The notes beneath the pieces were generated by a model. That model ran no database searches and had not been told where the DNA came from. It saw only the letters and a program-made list of their open reading frames with translations. From Capillidium heterosporum (lineage: Eukaryota; Entomophthoromycota; Entomophthoromycetes; Entomophthorales; Capillidiaceae): DNA of 64,000 bases. Location: the NCBI GenBank assembly GCA_016630905.1, contig WBMQ01000007.1, positions 1,054,001 through 1,118,000 on the forward strand, read 5' to 3'. Below are positions 1-11,426 of the stretch, in pieces; the stretch's first letter is position 1; every line of letters starts with the position of its first letter. The translations under genes were made by a program, and so were the position numbers.

Positions 1-1
1 A

Positions 2-142
2 AGTAACGACGTTGAATTCGAGCCAGAGTTTTTCAACGAGGTGTTTGCCAACTTTAGGAGCCCTGACCGCAGTATACTTCGACTATACCCGACCACCGCT
101 TCCACTCAAAACCCAACCCCTGTCAACAACTCCAACGTCTAG
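2..142 (+). CDS. C-terminal fragment of an unidentified protein, cut by the window edge
   Basis: A frame is open from the left edge to a TAG at 140-142 and reads as ordinary protein, with an acidic, aromatic stretch (EFEPEFFNEVFANF) and a polar, Asn/Thr/Pro-rich tail. Base composition here is less AT-rich than in the next kilobase, as expected for the end of a coding exon. The overlapping frame starting at 12 is also open but reads as low-complexity Ser/Thr/Pro text, so I prefer this one. Too little is present to name a family. It could also be chance. Confidence 0.3.
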   Translation, partial: SNDVEFEPEFFNEVFANFRSPDRSILRLYPTTASTQNPTPVNNSNV

Positions 143-1330
143 CTTTCAAATAGTTTTGGGTTTAACTCCAAGTTGGAAGGATGGTATTTATGAGTAACCG
201 TCGGATCAATATCTCTTAGTTACATATTTTTTACGTTGGTTCGACGCCAAAGCCTAATTAGTAAATTTTAACTTTCACTTTAATTTTCATGAACCATGGC
301 CTGATCTCCTTTTCCAAAGCATGTAGGGTATTAAAATTTTATATATATTTGTTCAGGGTAATAATATCTTTTATTAAAAATAATGGTATACAATTAGTTC
401 TTTTTTCAGAATGCTTGTTGACTACAGTACTATAAAAAATTTTATATAGTATTATTCAATGGTCACATTATCCAATATTACTTTATAGGTTATATGTATT
501 TGAAATAGCTTTTATATAAAGTAGATAGTCTGCTAAAAGATTTCTAATAGCTATAAGATCTAGGGAGGTGCCGTTGGATCCAATTAATGATTGTATAGTA
601 ATGGGAATGTATGATAGGATAAGTCGAGAAAGTAGAACCAATGCGGACCACTGCATTGGCAATATGAATCACTCAAAGGAGGTAGATCCGAAGAGAAACG
701 AAAAAAGTCAGGAAGTAGTGAACTGAGAGAGCAGAGAATTCGGACCACATAGTCGCGCTATCTAATAACTAAGAGGCTTACTAAAAGCAAGATTTTATTC
801 GCAAACTAGGAGGCAGAGTTAGACTACCAGAAACAGCTATGAATAGTGAAGTGGAGCGTTGTCAAGATATTGGCTTTCGGCACTAACTAAAGGGTTTAAA
901 TACCTCTATGGTGCCTTGGTTGCAGTTACATCAGAAGGACTAAGTTTCTATCTGTAATTAACTACTCTATAAATTAATTAGATATTTACCAAGTTTAGCT
1001 AGAAAGGTCAGTAGTATTGTCGACTACTACAGGTGAGTTTATCATTGTTGGAATGGTAGAACTAGATAATATACTGCTAATGGTCAAGGTCAAGAAAGAA
1101 AATAATAAATGGAATCAAAATATCCAATATGTAATGTAAATTTATAACTATCTTGGTTATGAATTAAGGATAAAAAATATAACGAAAGAGAAAAGAATGC
1201 AAAAAAGAAATATATTTATGTCCTAACAATAGGAATTGCAATGATCAAGGCTATTACATTTTTTAGTCAAAATGTTTATTTATAATAGGACATAAGGTAA
1301 AGAATAAATATATTTTAGATACTTAAAGCG
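143..1330. other. Intergenic, AT-rich, no gene recognised
   Basis: Stops are frequent in all six frames and I recognise no conserved protein motif. The stretch 580-900 is somewhat more GC-rich but has no usable frame. Confidence 0.5.
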
Positions 1331-1331
1331 C

Positions 1332-1650
1332 CTAAAGGTTGGAATGAGAAGGTAGGGACAGATCTTCCCAAATAATACTTTCGTTCTCAGAGAACAAGAA
1401 AGGGTTACCAGGTAACAAAGGATCAAGATCTGGCCAAGATGTAACTTCTGCAAGTCTACCCTTCATATATTGGATAATAACGTCCCTCAAATGGTTGAAA
1501 AGACAAAAATATTGGGAGCAATCCCAGCTGAAAGAAGTAGCAGAGTCATTCCAAAGCTTATTACGAAGATTCACAATCCACAGTTTGTGGATGGACATAA
1601 GTGTGCCAGTAAAAATGACTGCATCAAGAGATTTTGGTATCCAGGGAGGT
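1332..1650 (-). pseudogene. Coding-like relic, unidentified, possibly from a fungal transcription factor
   Basis: On the minus strand a frame is open from about 1650, just after an in-frame TAA, to a TAG at 1332-1334. It contains an ATG at 1598. The translation is well balanced, with several Trp residues and motifs such as LWIVNLRNKLWND and IIWEDLSLP, and does not look like random AT-rich text. Hydrophobic segments followed by a short acidic, Pro-rich tail recall the middle-to-C-terminal part of fungal zinc-cluster regulators. That is an impression, not a domain match. No upstream exon could be joined, so I treat it as a gene fragment. Confidence 0.3.
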
Positions 1651-1699
1651 TATTACATTTGCTATCCAATAAAAATTAAATTTCGAGTTGATCATTAAA

Positions 1700-2842
1700 C
1701 GTTTATTTGTTACTAATTTTCAATAACCTATTCCCCAAATCAACAGGAATAAGCAAAAGCTCTTGTAAGATTCTAGTATATGAATGTTAACTCCAATTTA
1801 AATACCCTTTTTACATCAAATCCACATCAATTATCTATATTCAACTCAATTACTAAAAACGATCATTTAAACCTATAAAATACCAAAACTTGTAAGCTTA
1901 AATTCGTTCACAATATACATAAATGATATATTTTATAATTCCCTCCAATTTTCAAAGTAGACAATCGCAAATTTATACCTTTTAACTGTCCGATATATAT
2001 TAAGTTCAAAACTGGTAAGGTAGTCTCCATCTTCCAAAAAAATCAAGAAGCTTATTTTAAGGTGTCCTACTTTCATGATCCTTATATATCCACCAACTTT
2101 AAACATCCACCGTCTTGCCATTTCCAAGTAAAAAGTAGTAGAACAACAATGAGAGTATACGATCCCATCATTATTACTTTCAAGGAATTGCAAGTACATA
2201 ATTACCATCTTACAAGTCTGTCTACAGCTGTTATCTTAAGTATATTAGAATATAAAGTTCAAGACAGTGATAGCCCAATACTTTTACTCTTACATTACAA
2301 TTTACATTTATAGGTAATATCCTTTAATAATAAAATACTGACTATGTGTTTGAATGGGTACATCTATTAAAAGTTGGAGCTAGGTACAGTTCAGCGTATA
2401 TCTCAGGATATATACTCTATGGAGTGGATTTATTGAATCCATTTATAAAATTAAAAGCTGAGTTTGATAGATATTGCCTGGATGTCAAAAAGCTTAGGGT
2501 CGTACCTTTAAATCAGGTTATTTAGCCTTTTACTCAATACAACTAGCTTAACATAGCTAATAGAACCTACAAATCACAAACTAATAAGCTTATCGATACT
2601 TACAACCTTATCAGTTTTTCCTTTAACAAAGAAACCTACAAGAACTCCAACTTATCCATCAAAAATTTATAGTTTAGCTTGGCTAAATATATTCTTTCGA
2701 AATAACCCATTAAAATAGGTACATACAGATAAATTTTACCACCCCAAATAATAAAAGCAAATTTAAAGATAAATTAAATCCATATATACTCTAAAAATTT
2801 AATGTAATGAATCTCTAAACATGCTAATGTAGTTATTAAATC
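1700..2842. other. Intergenic, no convincing gene
   Basis: Short open frames exist on both strands near 1933-2313, but they overlap each other, are AT-rich in composition and show no family motif. Confidence 0.45.
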
Positions 2843-3616
2843 CTAGGCAGAATTCTGGGTAATAAAGTCGACGTAAGAAGAAACTCTGGCATACAAGCTA
2901 GGGTCAGCACCACACATGGTGCCACCAGTCACGATACCAACTATATAAGTAACCCCATCCTTTACGCCGATCAAAGGACCTCCACTGTCCCCAGCGCAGG
3001 GACCCTGGTCACCCGTACTGGCAAAAGTGCAAAACTGTAACTCGGGGTTGATATCAGCAGCCCTTTGCGCACATTCTATAGGGTTGATGGTAGGGATTTC
3101 AACTTCCCGCAGCACTCCAATACTGTCACTGAATGCATCAGTATAACCCCAGCCTATTACTTTAACCATGGTGCCTGGATCTTTTGGGAATGTACTGTCA
3201 TCCAATAAAGGTGGATCCAAGTCACCATTAAAGGTACTGGTTTTAATAACTGTAATGTCGTTCTCTTTAGTTTCGTCGCTATAGTTGGGGTGGCTAATAG
3301 CACTGAGTAGCTGGAGAATGTGTCCATTTTCTAATGTTGCGTTTTGGGTAAGGTCATGACGGTGAATCTGGGCTTCCCATTCGCTGACAACATTCACCTC
3401 ACAGTGAGCCGCAGTTATCACCGTATTCTTGTTGTACAGAGTACCTCCACATCCATGCTCGCCGAATTTTTGCAGAGATACTATGAACGTGTACTTGAAC
3501 TTGGGATCGACTTCATTACCACCTGCAACACGTCGTTCGAGCTTGTTAGGCAGTGGTGAGGTTGCTGCTACTAGCCCTAAAACTGTTAGTGAGAGGAGTA
3601 TCTTCATCTTGCTCAC
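2843..3616 (-). CDS. Secreted trypsin-fold serine protease (S1A), chymotrypsin-like pocket
   Basis: Single-exon gene for a 257-residue preproprotease. A hydrophobic signal peptide (about residues 4-19) is followed by a short propeptide ending in Arg-Arg, then the mature start VAGG at residue 30, equivalent to IVGG of trypsin. The catalytic triad is complete: His71 in TAAHC, Asp120 in ENDI and Ser211 in GDSGGP. Cys56-Cys72 corresponds to the 42-58 disulfide, and Cys196, Cys207 and Cys235 fit the C-terminal disulfides. The residue at chymotrypsin position 189, six before the serine, is Gly205 rather than the Asp of trypsin, so cleavage after Lys/Arg is not expected. It is probably an extracellular digestive or virulence-type protease. 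A second Met at codon 4 is an alternative start. The nearest neighbour, RPB12, is unrelated. Confidence 0.93.
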   Translation of the reverse strand: MSKMKILLSLTVLGLVAATSPLPNKLERRVAGGNEVDPKFKYTFIVSLQKFGEHGCGGTLYNKNTVITAAHCEVNVVSEWEAQIHRHDLTQNATLENGHILQLLSAISHPNYSDETKENDITVIKTSTFNGDLDPPLLDDSTFPKDPGTMVKVIGWGYTDAFSDSIGVLREVEIPTINPIECAQRAADINPELQFCTFASTGDQGPCAGDSGGPLIGVKDGVTYIVGIVTGGTMCGADPSLYARVSSYVDFITQNSA

Positions 3617-3651
3617 TTGAAATTTGCTGAGGTGAACTTTCGATCCACTTC

Positions 3652-3659
3652 TATTTATA
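3652..3659 (-). promoter_or_regulatory. TATA box of the serine protease gene
   Basis: The minus strand reads TATAAATA about 36-43 nt upstream of the ATG at 3616, which implies a very short 5' leader. A strong TATA element suits a highly inducible secreted enzyme. It is inferred from sequence and position only. Confidence 0.55.
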
Positions 3660-3661
3660 GT

Positions 3662-5144
3662 TTTTGAGCTCTATCTTTCGTTAGCAGCAACTTGTGATTG
3701 CTTTTTCCAAGTTTGCTGCTAAACAACTTTAATGTGCCAATTCACAATGATACACATTCAAAAGTTATACACACATGCTATTTAAACGATTTAACTGCTG
3801 CATCGGTCGTTTTAATGGATATTTTGTATTTTAAGCTTATGATACAAAAGGATTGGTTACAATATCGGAGTAGTGATATAAATATGAGTGTTCGTTTGAA
3901 CTATTAAAATTTACTTCTACTTGAAAAGTAAAAAGTTTTGACTTTATAGTGAGCGTACTAATAAAGTTTTCATGTAAATCAATGCTTGGAACGGCTAGTA
4001 TCCAATCTGTTGGATTTGCTGGAAAGCATCCACAATGAACGTTCACCAGCAAGAGTTAGCCAAGAGGCAACAGTAGCCAGTACTCCATAAAGGCTAAAGC
4101 TGATGATAAGGCTATATGTGGAGGAAACTCATGCTTGGAGCTTGATTCAGAGGTAGTAGGCATATAGGAAGATTTCAATTATAGCTAGAAGGCTAAGAAA
4201 CGTCATCGGGTTCATTAGTTCAATAAAGTTTTAAAGTTCAATCCAGTTTGGTTCAGATTAGTGCCACTCTGGCTTAAAGAAGCATTAATTCTCAGTTCTA
4301 AATTATACTATTGTAGTGAGCTTATACTATGTCGATAGTAGAAGAAAATATCAAATGGTTTTAAGATGGTTATTTAATAATTACTTGCCCTACTACTAAG
4401 CTCATCGTGGGCCTTGTATAGGCTACTCATCTTTAGTAGTCAGTACTCTGGGTACTGGTGATTAGTGTTTATCTAATCGTCAATATCAATATCCATCGGG
4501 TTCTCCTGGTAAAACATCACTAACTTTAGGTAATATAAGAGTTGGGAGGCTGTCAGTACTAAATTAAATGCTTAATTCCTACTAAAGGGAAAGGTGATTT
4601 CTCGTATTGATAGAGAGATGTCGACTAGTATTCTATAGATTTGGGATATAACTTGAATTCTGGCTGTTAAGCAAAATTGCAGCTGATTTAGAATGATTTT
4701 TTTACAACTAGATTATTAGTAGCTAAGGTTTTAGAGTATAGTTAAAGTTAGAAAAAAATAATAAAAGTAATCAAGAACATTTAGTAAGTAGAATAGGTTT
4801 GTAATTAAAAGTTAATAGAGAAAATAGATTTATAATTTAGTAATAGAAATTGTAACTTTAGTTATTATAGAAGATAAGAAGATGATATTATATATATGCT
4901 ATACTATCTTTTAAACTATATATATATAATACAAAAAATTTCAATAAAATTAATAGGCATATACTAATATTTCAAAATAGATCATATATTTAAATCTCTA
5001 ATTACAAAGTGAATTTTCCTACCAAATTCTTAGCTAATCCAGAATCCTTATTGAAAATTCAGCCAATCAACCCTTCCTTCCACCTACAACTTGCTAAACC
5101 TTCAAAAAATTTAACACAAGCTTTACTTCAACAAACTCATCAAT
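3662..5144. other. Intergenic, no gene recognised
   Basis: AT-rich DNA with many stops. Short frames at 3698-4052 overlap one another on opposite strands and show no motif. The last 100 bases before 5145 presumably hold the RPB12 promoter and leader. Confidence 0.45.
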
Positions 5145-5484
5145 ATGTCTTCCAATCCTAGTTACAAAGCCTTGGACCCCAACTTGGAGTACGCCAAAGA
5201 TGTATCAGTTAAGAAGAATCAATTGGACCCTAAACTGAACGCTAACCAGTATTTATACGATTGTGGACGTAACTATATAGTTTTTATATTAAGGGATTAA
5301 AATTTTATTTTAGATTGTGGTTTAATTAACATGTTCAGACCAAAAGATTTAATTCGTTGTTCCAGTTGTGGTTCCAGAGTTATGTACAAGAGACGTACTA
5401 AGAGAAGTAACTTTTTGTCCCTTTTTGCATTTGTATTTATTGCTTTATTTTTTGTAAATAGTGGTGCAATTCGAAGCTAGATAG
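5145..5484 (+). CDS. RPB12: RNA polymerase I/II/III shared subunit Rpb12 (ABC10-alpha)
   Basis: Three exons: 5145-5268, 5314-5406 and 5462-5484 (79 residues). The introns are 45 and 55 nt, both GT-AG. The joined protein has a polar N-terminal extension and then the family's zinc ribbon: the first knuckle reads YDCGHCG, the second CSSCG, followed by RVMYKRRTKR and the near-invariant C-terminal MVQFEAR. The first CxxC is assembled across intron 1 and the terminal MVQFEAR across intron 2, so both introns are needed for a functional product. Rpb12 is the small zinc-binding subunit shared by all three nuclear RNA polymerases. Identification is firm from the C-terminal signature. No other gene lies within 1.5 kb on either side. 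Confidence 0.95.
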
Positions 5485-7331
5485 ATGGAAAAAGTATCAG
5501 TTTTAGCTTAGGGATATTTGAAGGCTAAATTTAAATTATATTATTTGTACGTAAGTTGATTATATTTTATTTTTGGTTTGATTAGTTTTATGATGTACAT
5601 TAGCTTGTTCGCTTTTTTATTTAAAGTAGTAGATGCTTTGGATGGAAAGCTTTCTTACATTTTGTTATTTAATTTAGATAATACTTATTTGCTGGTTAAA
5701 GATCATAGTACTTTAGATAGTCTAATTTTAGTAGTTAGTTTAGAATGTATGATCAAGCTATAGTTTTTAGTTTCATGTTCTAAAATTTGTACTTTGTATA
5801 GCAGTCTTGTTATTTGAAATGCACAAACAATTTCTATTCTTTTCAAAGCATCCACCTTTGACAGCTTTAATAGTTAAGACGATTGATGGTAGATGACAGG
5901 CATTTGATGCCCTATTAAGCAGATAGTACGACCCTTCACTAACAATATCAGGTAAGTAAGGCTAAGGATTCCTTCTCTTTTAGGGTTAATATTGTTTAAA
6001 CCTTAAATTATAAGTACTGATTTAAATATAGTATGAAGGAAGGTGTTGAAAATTAAATGCATGTTCTCATATCAAGCCACTAGTTTGAATTTTTGTTCTT
6101 ATTGAATTGTTGACTTTGTATTCCAGCTATTTCAATGTATTTGTCCTATCTTACCAACTTTATAAATTAGATGTGTCTATTGATAGTAATGTTGTATAAT
6201 CTGTTTTCTATCGAGGCTTCAACTGCACTTTAAAACATCATTTGGCGTATAGCTTTATTGTGTCTTAGTGATGCTCTAGAATTTAGCTAGTACTCTTGCA
6301 TAGTTGAATTTATTGACAGCAAATCAGCCTTATTGTGTATCTACCTACCATAGAACGAAATAGTTCATCCAAAAGCCTCAAGTTTCAAAGGTTCCTTGCA
6401 ATAGCTTAGGCTTACACTTTCGTTTAGCTTGGCACTCATCAAGTTCACCTTCATTTACTATAACGGTACGCTAAGCTTTGTATAATTACTCGTCTGATGG
6501 ATTTGATAGTTTGGTAACTGTATATGAAAGCTAAGTCAGGGTAACCTGTCGGTCTATTAACAGTTTTGTGGCTAATCAATATTGTCATTTTGCCATGTGT
6601 TTAAGATTTTATCAAGTGATAGCTTTGAATACAAAGAAGAGGTATTCTAGACACTGTAGCAAGTTACACTAGATTCGTTACTTGCACAAAAATAGCAATG
6701 TATTGCCAGCTTTTGTAAAGTTACTTTCAAGCCTTATTCCTTTGACATCTATCTCCTCTCCTTCCAAATGTCTATAGGGACCTCGAAATTAATATGAAAA
6801 CGAGATTTCCAATTGTTATTCCAGTAATAACTGATCACACTATGCTAAACTTTTCGATACAGTATCTGATGGCTGTTGAATCAGTTCTTTATCTCTGTAA
6901 AGGAATGCTGCTTACTACTTAAATTAGCCATATGCCTCCAACCATTACCACACTAAGACTTCAACCCTCCACCACCAAATTCCACCTTGAAATGCATTTC
7001 CAATTTAGGCAAAGTTGGTGTAGAACCTTATCAATGGCAGTCTTTCTGTCGTCATATTGCTAGGTTATTGCTGTTCAGACCTAAAGTATATAAAATAAAT
7101 CTTGCACCTAGAAACCAATTTATAAAGAATTGCGAAAGTGAACTAAGGAAACTAAAATAAATAATCTCCATTCCTAGTTGTGGACCAAATTGTATTTAGA
7201 CTACCTTCAATTAATAAATCGAGTAGGAGATTAAGCGACAGCCTAAACATAAGTAATCTTAGTGGTATCCTATCTATCCATCGATATACTAATTACAGCT
7301 ATAGAGTTAGCTCTAGGGAAAGTTCAAGATA
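5485..7331. other. Intergenic, no gene recognised
   Basis: AT-rich, stop-rich in all frames. A 61-codon frame at 5578-5763 is Leu/Phe/Tyr-rich and has no family features. Confidence 0.45.
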
Positions 7332-8120
7332 ATGGCCGAAGAAGAAGCAAAAAGGGCCCGTGGTCGCAACCGTACTTATTCCAGTCGAGGTGGTAACAGC
7401 CAACTAGCCCAGTTCAGTGTAGAGCCCAACCTAACCGATACGGACCTAAGTTCTCACAGTCAACTCAGCAGGTCCAGCTCCAGGTATGTCGAAGAACCAA
7501 GTGATGAGAGTTGGGCAAAGTAACTTTATTCTTCTTTTACTTTACCAATTATTGTCCCTAGTGTAGGACGAGGTGAAAATCAACTACGCACCTCAGCTTC
7601 CATAACTTCGATGGATAGCTACGCTAGCTCCATAATGATGCTTTCAGAACGACGCGCTTCAATATTATCTTCGGTTCCTAGTATCCCAAGCCCAACTTCG
7701 GAAGGTGGGGACCAAGATATGGATAATGACCACTATTTGGATAGTCTACCTCATATTGACGGTACTGTAAGCCCGTTGGAAGTGGAAGATTTAGATTACG
7801 GTAACGGTCCAGCTATACAGTCTTCATTACCAGAGACAGCAGCATTGGCACGTCTTACCTGCCAGCAGGTTGACGAGATGATGACGTTAGTTTTAGCCAT
7901 GATCCGTAGGTTAGACCAATTGGATGATCGCGTTACTGCTTTAGTACCACCAGATCAACAGCGCGTCATACCTAGACAAGAAGAGGATGAACCTAACGAT
8001 AGTTCCGAACCGTTTGAACCTTACTGGTGGTTGAAGGGAGCTTTAGTAGTTGCATTACCAGTTATTTTGGCAGTTACAGCACGGTACTTTAGAGGATCCA
8101 AGTCCAACCAACGCCATTAG
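7332..8120 (+). CDS. Predicted tail-anchored membrane protein, function unknown
   Basis: Two exons, 7332-7519 and 7562-8120, joined over a 42-nt GT-AG intron to give 248 residues. Residues 1-60 are charged and Ser/Arg-rich (MAEEEAKRARGRN). The middle is Ser/Pro/Asp-rich and probably disordered. Then comes a short predicted helix (QVDEMMTLVLAMIRRLDQLD), an acidic linker, and one C-terminal transmembrane segment (LKGALVVALPVILAVTARYF) with a short basic tail (RGSKSNQRH). There is no signal peptide, so insertion would be post-translational through the tail; outer mitochondrial membrane, ER or peroxisome are all possible. I do not recognise a family. The reading frame holds cleanly across the splice, which supports a real gene. 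Confidence 0.7.
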
Positions 8121-9062
8121 TTGGGTTAAGTTGCGATGTGTTTCAACAGTTTGGACGGCCTTAAGTTAAGTATGTAAATTAGTTATGTATCTATCCTTTT
8201 ATAAATTTATGTTATGTTCTAGTAGCCTAATTGATTTTGTTTCTATAATTCAATAGCATGCTTTTGGATTCTAGAAATATAGGATGTATAGAATCCTTTT
8301 CTAAGATTTATATAAATTTATTTGTCTTAGTTTGCTATTAGTGCTATATGTATTTCTCTTTGATAGCAGTTTTAAATGTAGTTTCTGACGATTTTTTATA
8401 AATCAAAAGTATACGTTTAAAACTTTTATCAAAGTTTATATTTTTGCTGGGTAGTAAAATCTTTCATCGTTTAATAGATTGGATGGTAAGGTATATAACT
8501 TTTAATTCAAATGTGTAGGTATTAATACTAGATTTGTTCTCTTTTTTAAATGGTAGTACAACTCTATTATAGATGTATAGATTCTATATATCGAAAAGAA
8601 TGTTAATGTAGTATTAAGATAGTGAGCTATCTAATTATAATTATAGTTCCACAATTAAACGTAGTCTCTGATATCTCAAGTTATAGACTGCTTTGGCTTC
8701 TTTAGGCCTATTGAGGATGTTAATTCTAATAGCACCGCCCAGTTATCTATGCTCAAGTTTGAGAATCTAACCAGACCTATGTCAACATATTTCATATGGA
8801 ATGGTTAATAGAGTTAGTTTATTAACAACTTATTTTAGATAATTATTTACACCATAAATTACGATTTCAAGAGGGATAGGTTTTTAGTTTGAAAGATGAT
8901 GATGGAACGAAGCTTAAACGATTGGCTATAGGATTTTACACTTGTGGAACAGTAATCATGGTATACAAAACAAAAGTAGTTGAGTGCAGCTTTAGACTAT
9001 CTTAAAAGACTCGATCAAAGCTATAAAGCTTAAACCTCAACCAACATATAATAAAACCCAAA
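8121..9062. other. Intergenic, no gene recognised
   Basis: Stop-rich, AT-rich. The last 60 bases before 9063 probably hold the leader of the HP1-like gene. Confidence 0.45.
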
Positions 9063-9950
9063 ATGATAAATGGAGCCTCAAATACGGAAGAGCTTATAAC
9101 CCCTGACAACATGGAAGTTGATGAAGCGGTAATTTTTTACTTTTGTATTTTAGTCTTTGCTAACATTCAAAGTTGAGCTATACTAAACTAACATTGCTGT
9201 ATAAATATAGGAAACGCCTGAAAGCGAATCGACTTATGTAGTTGAAAAGATTATAAAACATAAGCAGTTCAAGGTATATTTACATATTTTCTTTTTTTCT
9301 TATTTTACTTCAAAGCGTGGTAAAAAATATTTGGTCAAATGGGAAGGTTATGAGTCCGATCAAAATACATGGGAACCGGAGGCCAACTTGAAGTAGCTAG
9401 TTCGCTTTTTACAATATATTTTAACCTTTCCATCAATTTATAACAAAGTTGCCCAGACCTGATAAGGGAGTACATGGAAAGCTATGAACAAACTCAAAGT
9501 GCCAAACGAGCGAACTCTCATAAAGCCAAACGCATCAAAGTCGACGATAAGTTTAAATTTGAAGAAAGTAGTGATACTGAGTTCAACAGAATTGATCTAC
9601 CTATATCTAACGGTACTTTGATTACTACGACTGCTCGTTAAATTTTCTGCAAGGTACCAACACACATACCAACCCCGAAGGTGAATCTGAAGAAAAGGAG
9701 ATTGCCGCCATATTAGAGATGGGTAAATTTGACGACGGATCTATCACCTGTCATATAAGTTGGTAAATGAGCTTTGTTTCCATAGCTTTCTAATTTTTAC
9801 TAGGAGTGATGGGAAGACGGATATCCTCTCTTACGAAGAAGTCAAAAGGAAGGCACCCTACAAGGTATCACTTTTAATTTTTAGGATCTGCAGTTAATAT
9901 TTTTAAAGCTTATCGCCTTTTATGAACAGCATATAAACTGGATAAAGTGA
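9063..9950 (+). CDS. HP1-like heterochromatin protein (chromodomain plus chromoshadow domain)
   Basis: Seven exons: 9063-9128, 9211-9273, 9316-9392, 9449-9612, 9654-9762, 9804-9864 and 9909-9950 (193 residues); all six introns are GT-AG (41-82 nt) and the phases match throughout. An acidic N-terminus precedes the chromodomain (about residues 30-76: YVVEKIIKHKQFK, then KYLVKWEGY and NTWEPEANL). Tyr31, Trp52 and Tyr55 match the aromatic cage that reads methylated H3K9. A basic hinge (KRANSHKAKRIK) leads to the C-terminal chromoshadow domain (about 140-190: ILEMGKFDDGSITCHISW, ending LIAFYEQHINWIK), which in this family dimerises and recruits partners. The chromo-hinge-chromoshadow order identifies an HP1/Swi6-class silencing protein. 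It is shorter than Swi6 and close in size to animal HP1. Confidence 0.9.
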
Positions 9951-9956
9951 TATCTT

Positions 9957-10037
9957 CGGTAGACCTTTGAGCTATACAGAATTTTCAATAATTTCTCAAG
10001 CTACGCGGAATCGTAAATAGACCTTTGAGCTATACAA
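9957..10037. repeat. Short direct repeat downstream of the HP1-like gene
   Basis: The phrase TAGACCTTTGAGCTATACA occurs at about 9959 and again at about 10018, a period near 59 bases. A partial third version (AGCTCCCAAGCTATACAAAA) follows at about 10048. It lies 3' of the HP1-like stop codon. No function is implied by sequence alone. Confidence 0.6.
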
Positions 10038-10074
10038 AAGCTTAGATAGCTCCCAAGCTATACAAAATTATAGT

Positions 10075-10870
10075 TTATATACATTTTTTATTTTCTTGGC
10101 TTTAATGGTTTATATGATTGATATAGATTATGTAGCTTTTAGCTATCATTTTTATATTTATATATCAAATGTAAGGATAGCCTAGCAGTGCTTATAAGCA
10201 TTAGTATGTACAAGTACGCTAAACAAATATTTAATAAGGCATTGCTACATTATACGTATTTTATAAATAGTTTTATTATGGGCAAATTAAACTAATACAA
10301 AGTGGGGCTACATTTATTTCTAGATATTGTGCTATACTTGGTACCGTTTTTGTAACATACCCAACTTGTATCGCGTTGAAGTTCCTGACATGTATAATTA
10401 GTTACTTTTCCTTTATAAACTTTAAAGTTCTTATTGTGTTGATATCTTTATAGGTTGCTTTAAATCTGATATAGTTCAATAAAAATACAGTTACATAAAG
10501 AATATTTTAATTCTAGTGCACCTACAGAATTAGCTAGAAACAAAGGTTTATAGCTTTACTTTTGAGTGTTGGGATTTATATCATTATAGCAGTATTTTTA
10601 AATCCCAACAAAAGTTACAGCGAGCACTAATTTCCTGAGATATTCGATTTGTATGAAGAATTCAGAAATATAAAGCTAAGAATATAGTTGTTGAATAGCT
10701 ATAATGTAGCCTTGGTTGAACATAAAATCGTGTAAAATACATCCTTACTAAGCACACTATATCTAATAAATGAATGTGCAAAAAATATACATCATAGTAA
10801 GAAACTGTAACAATGTATCTTCACATAAGAAATACTAGCATTCAAATCCTTACACCATTTAGAATTCAAT
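10075..10870. other. Intergenic, no gene recognised
   Basis: AT-rich and stop-rich; holds the 3' flank of the bL27m gene at its right end. Confidence 0.45.
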
Positions 10871-11426
10871 TTAATTTTCATTTTTGGCTCGGTATTCAGC
10901 CTGCTTACTTTCAATGTCGGTCCAGAACTGGTTGGTATCGATCAATGAGAATTTACGAGGTCTAGGGGCTTCAGCATCCAAGGGAAGTTTGGTGTTGGGG
11001 TAGTAAGTTACACCTACAAACCTTCGTTCCTTGTTCTTGGAATCTAAAGTACGATAGTACTTGACGTACCCTTCAACTAGAGAGAACAAAGTATGATCTT
11101 TACCCATGCCTACCTATTGAAAAATAGAAAATAAATTTCAAAGTTTTTTAAATAGTTACGTTTTCACCAGGGAAGATACGAGTACCACGCTGACGGAACA
11201 AGATCATACCAGTTTTGACTAGCTGGCCTTAAAATTTAAATGTTACTTAGATTGTTAAAATATAATTACCATCGAAACGCTTTGCACCCAACCTACGACC
11301 AGCTGAATCTCTACCGTTTTTAGTTGAACCTCCCGATTTTTTGGTGGCATTTCGTACTTGCTGTAAGGAGTTGACTCCCGAAGTTTTGAGGCCAAAAGGC
11401 TTTATCAAGTTTATTATGAAGCTCAT
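10871..11426 (-). CDS. MRPL27: Mitochondrial large-subunit ribosomal protein bL27m
   Basis: Three exons on the minus strand: 11426-11270, 11227-11160 and 11113-10871 (155 residues), with GT-AG introns of 42 and 46 nt. Residues 1-26 form a basic, hydrophobic mitochondrial presequence. The mature region begins [15 protein letters not shown] and continues [25 protein letters not shown] and [13 protein letters not shown], the signature blocks of bacterial and mitochondrial L27. The C-terminal extension ([19 protein letters not shown]) is typical of fungal versions (yeast Mrp7). bL27 sits at the peptidyl-transferase centre. The gene is divergent from the uL16m gene with 241 bp between the start codons. 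Confidence 0.94.

Noticed and set aside
1933-2313. Overlapping 83- and 91-codon frames on opposite strands
   Set aside because: AT-rich composition, mutual overlap and no recognised motif.
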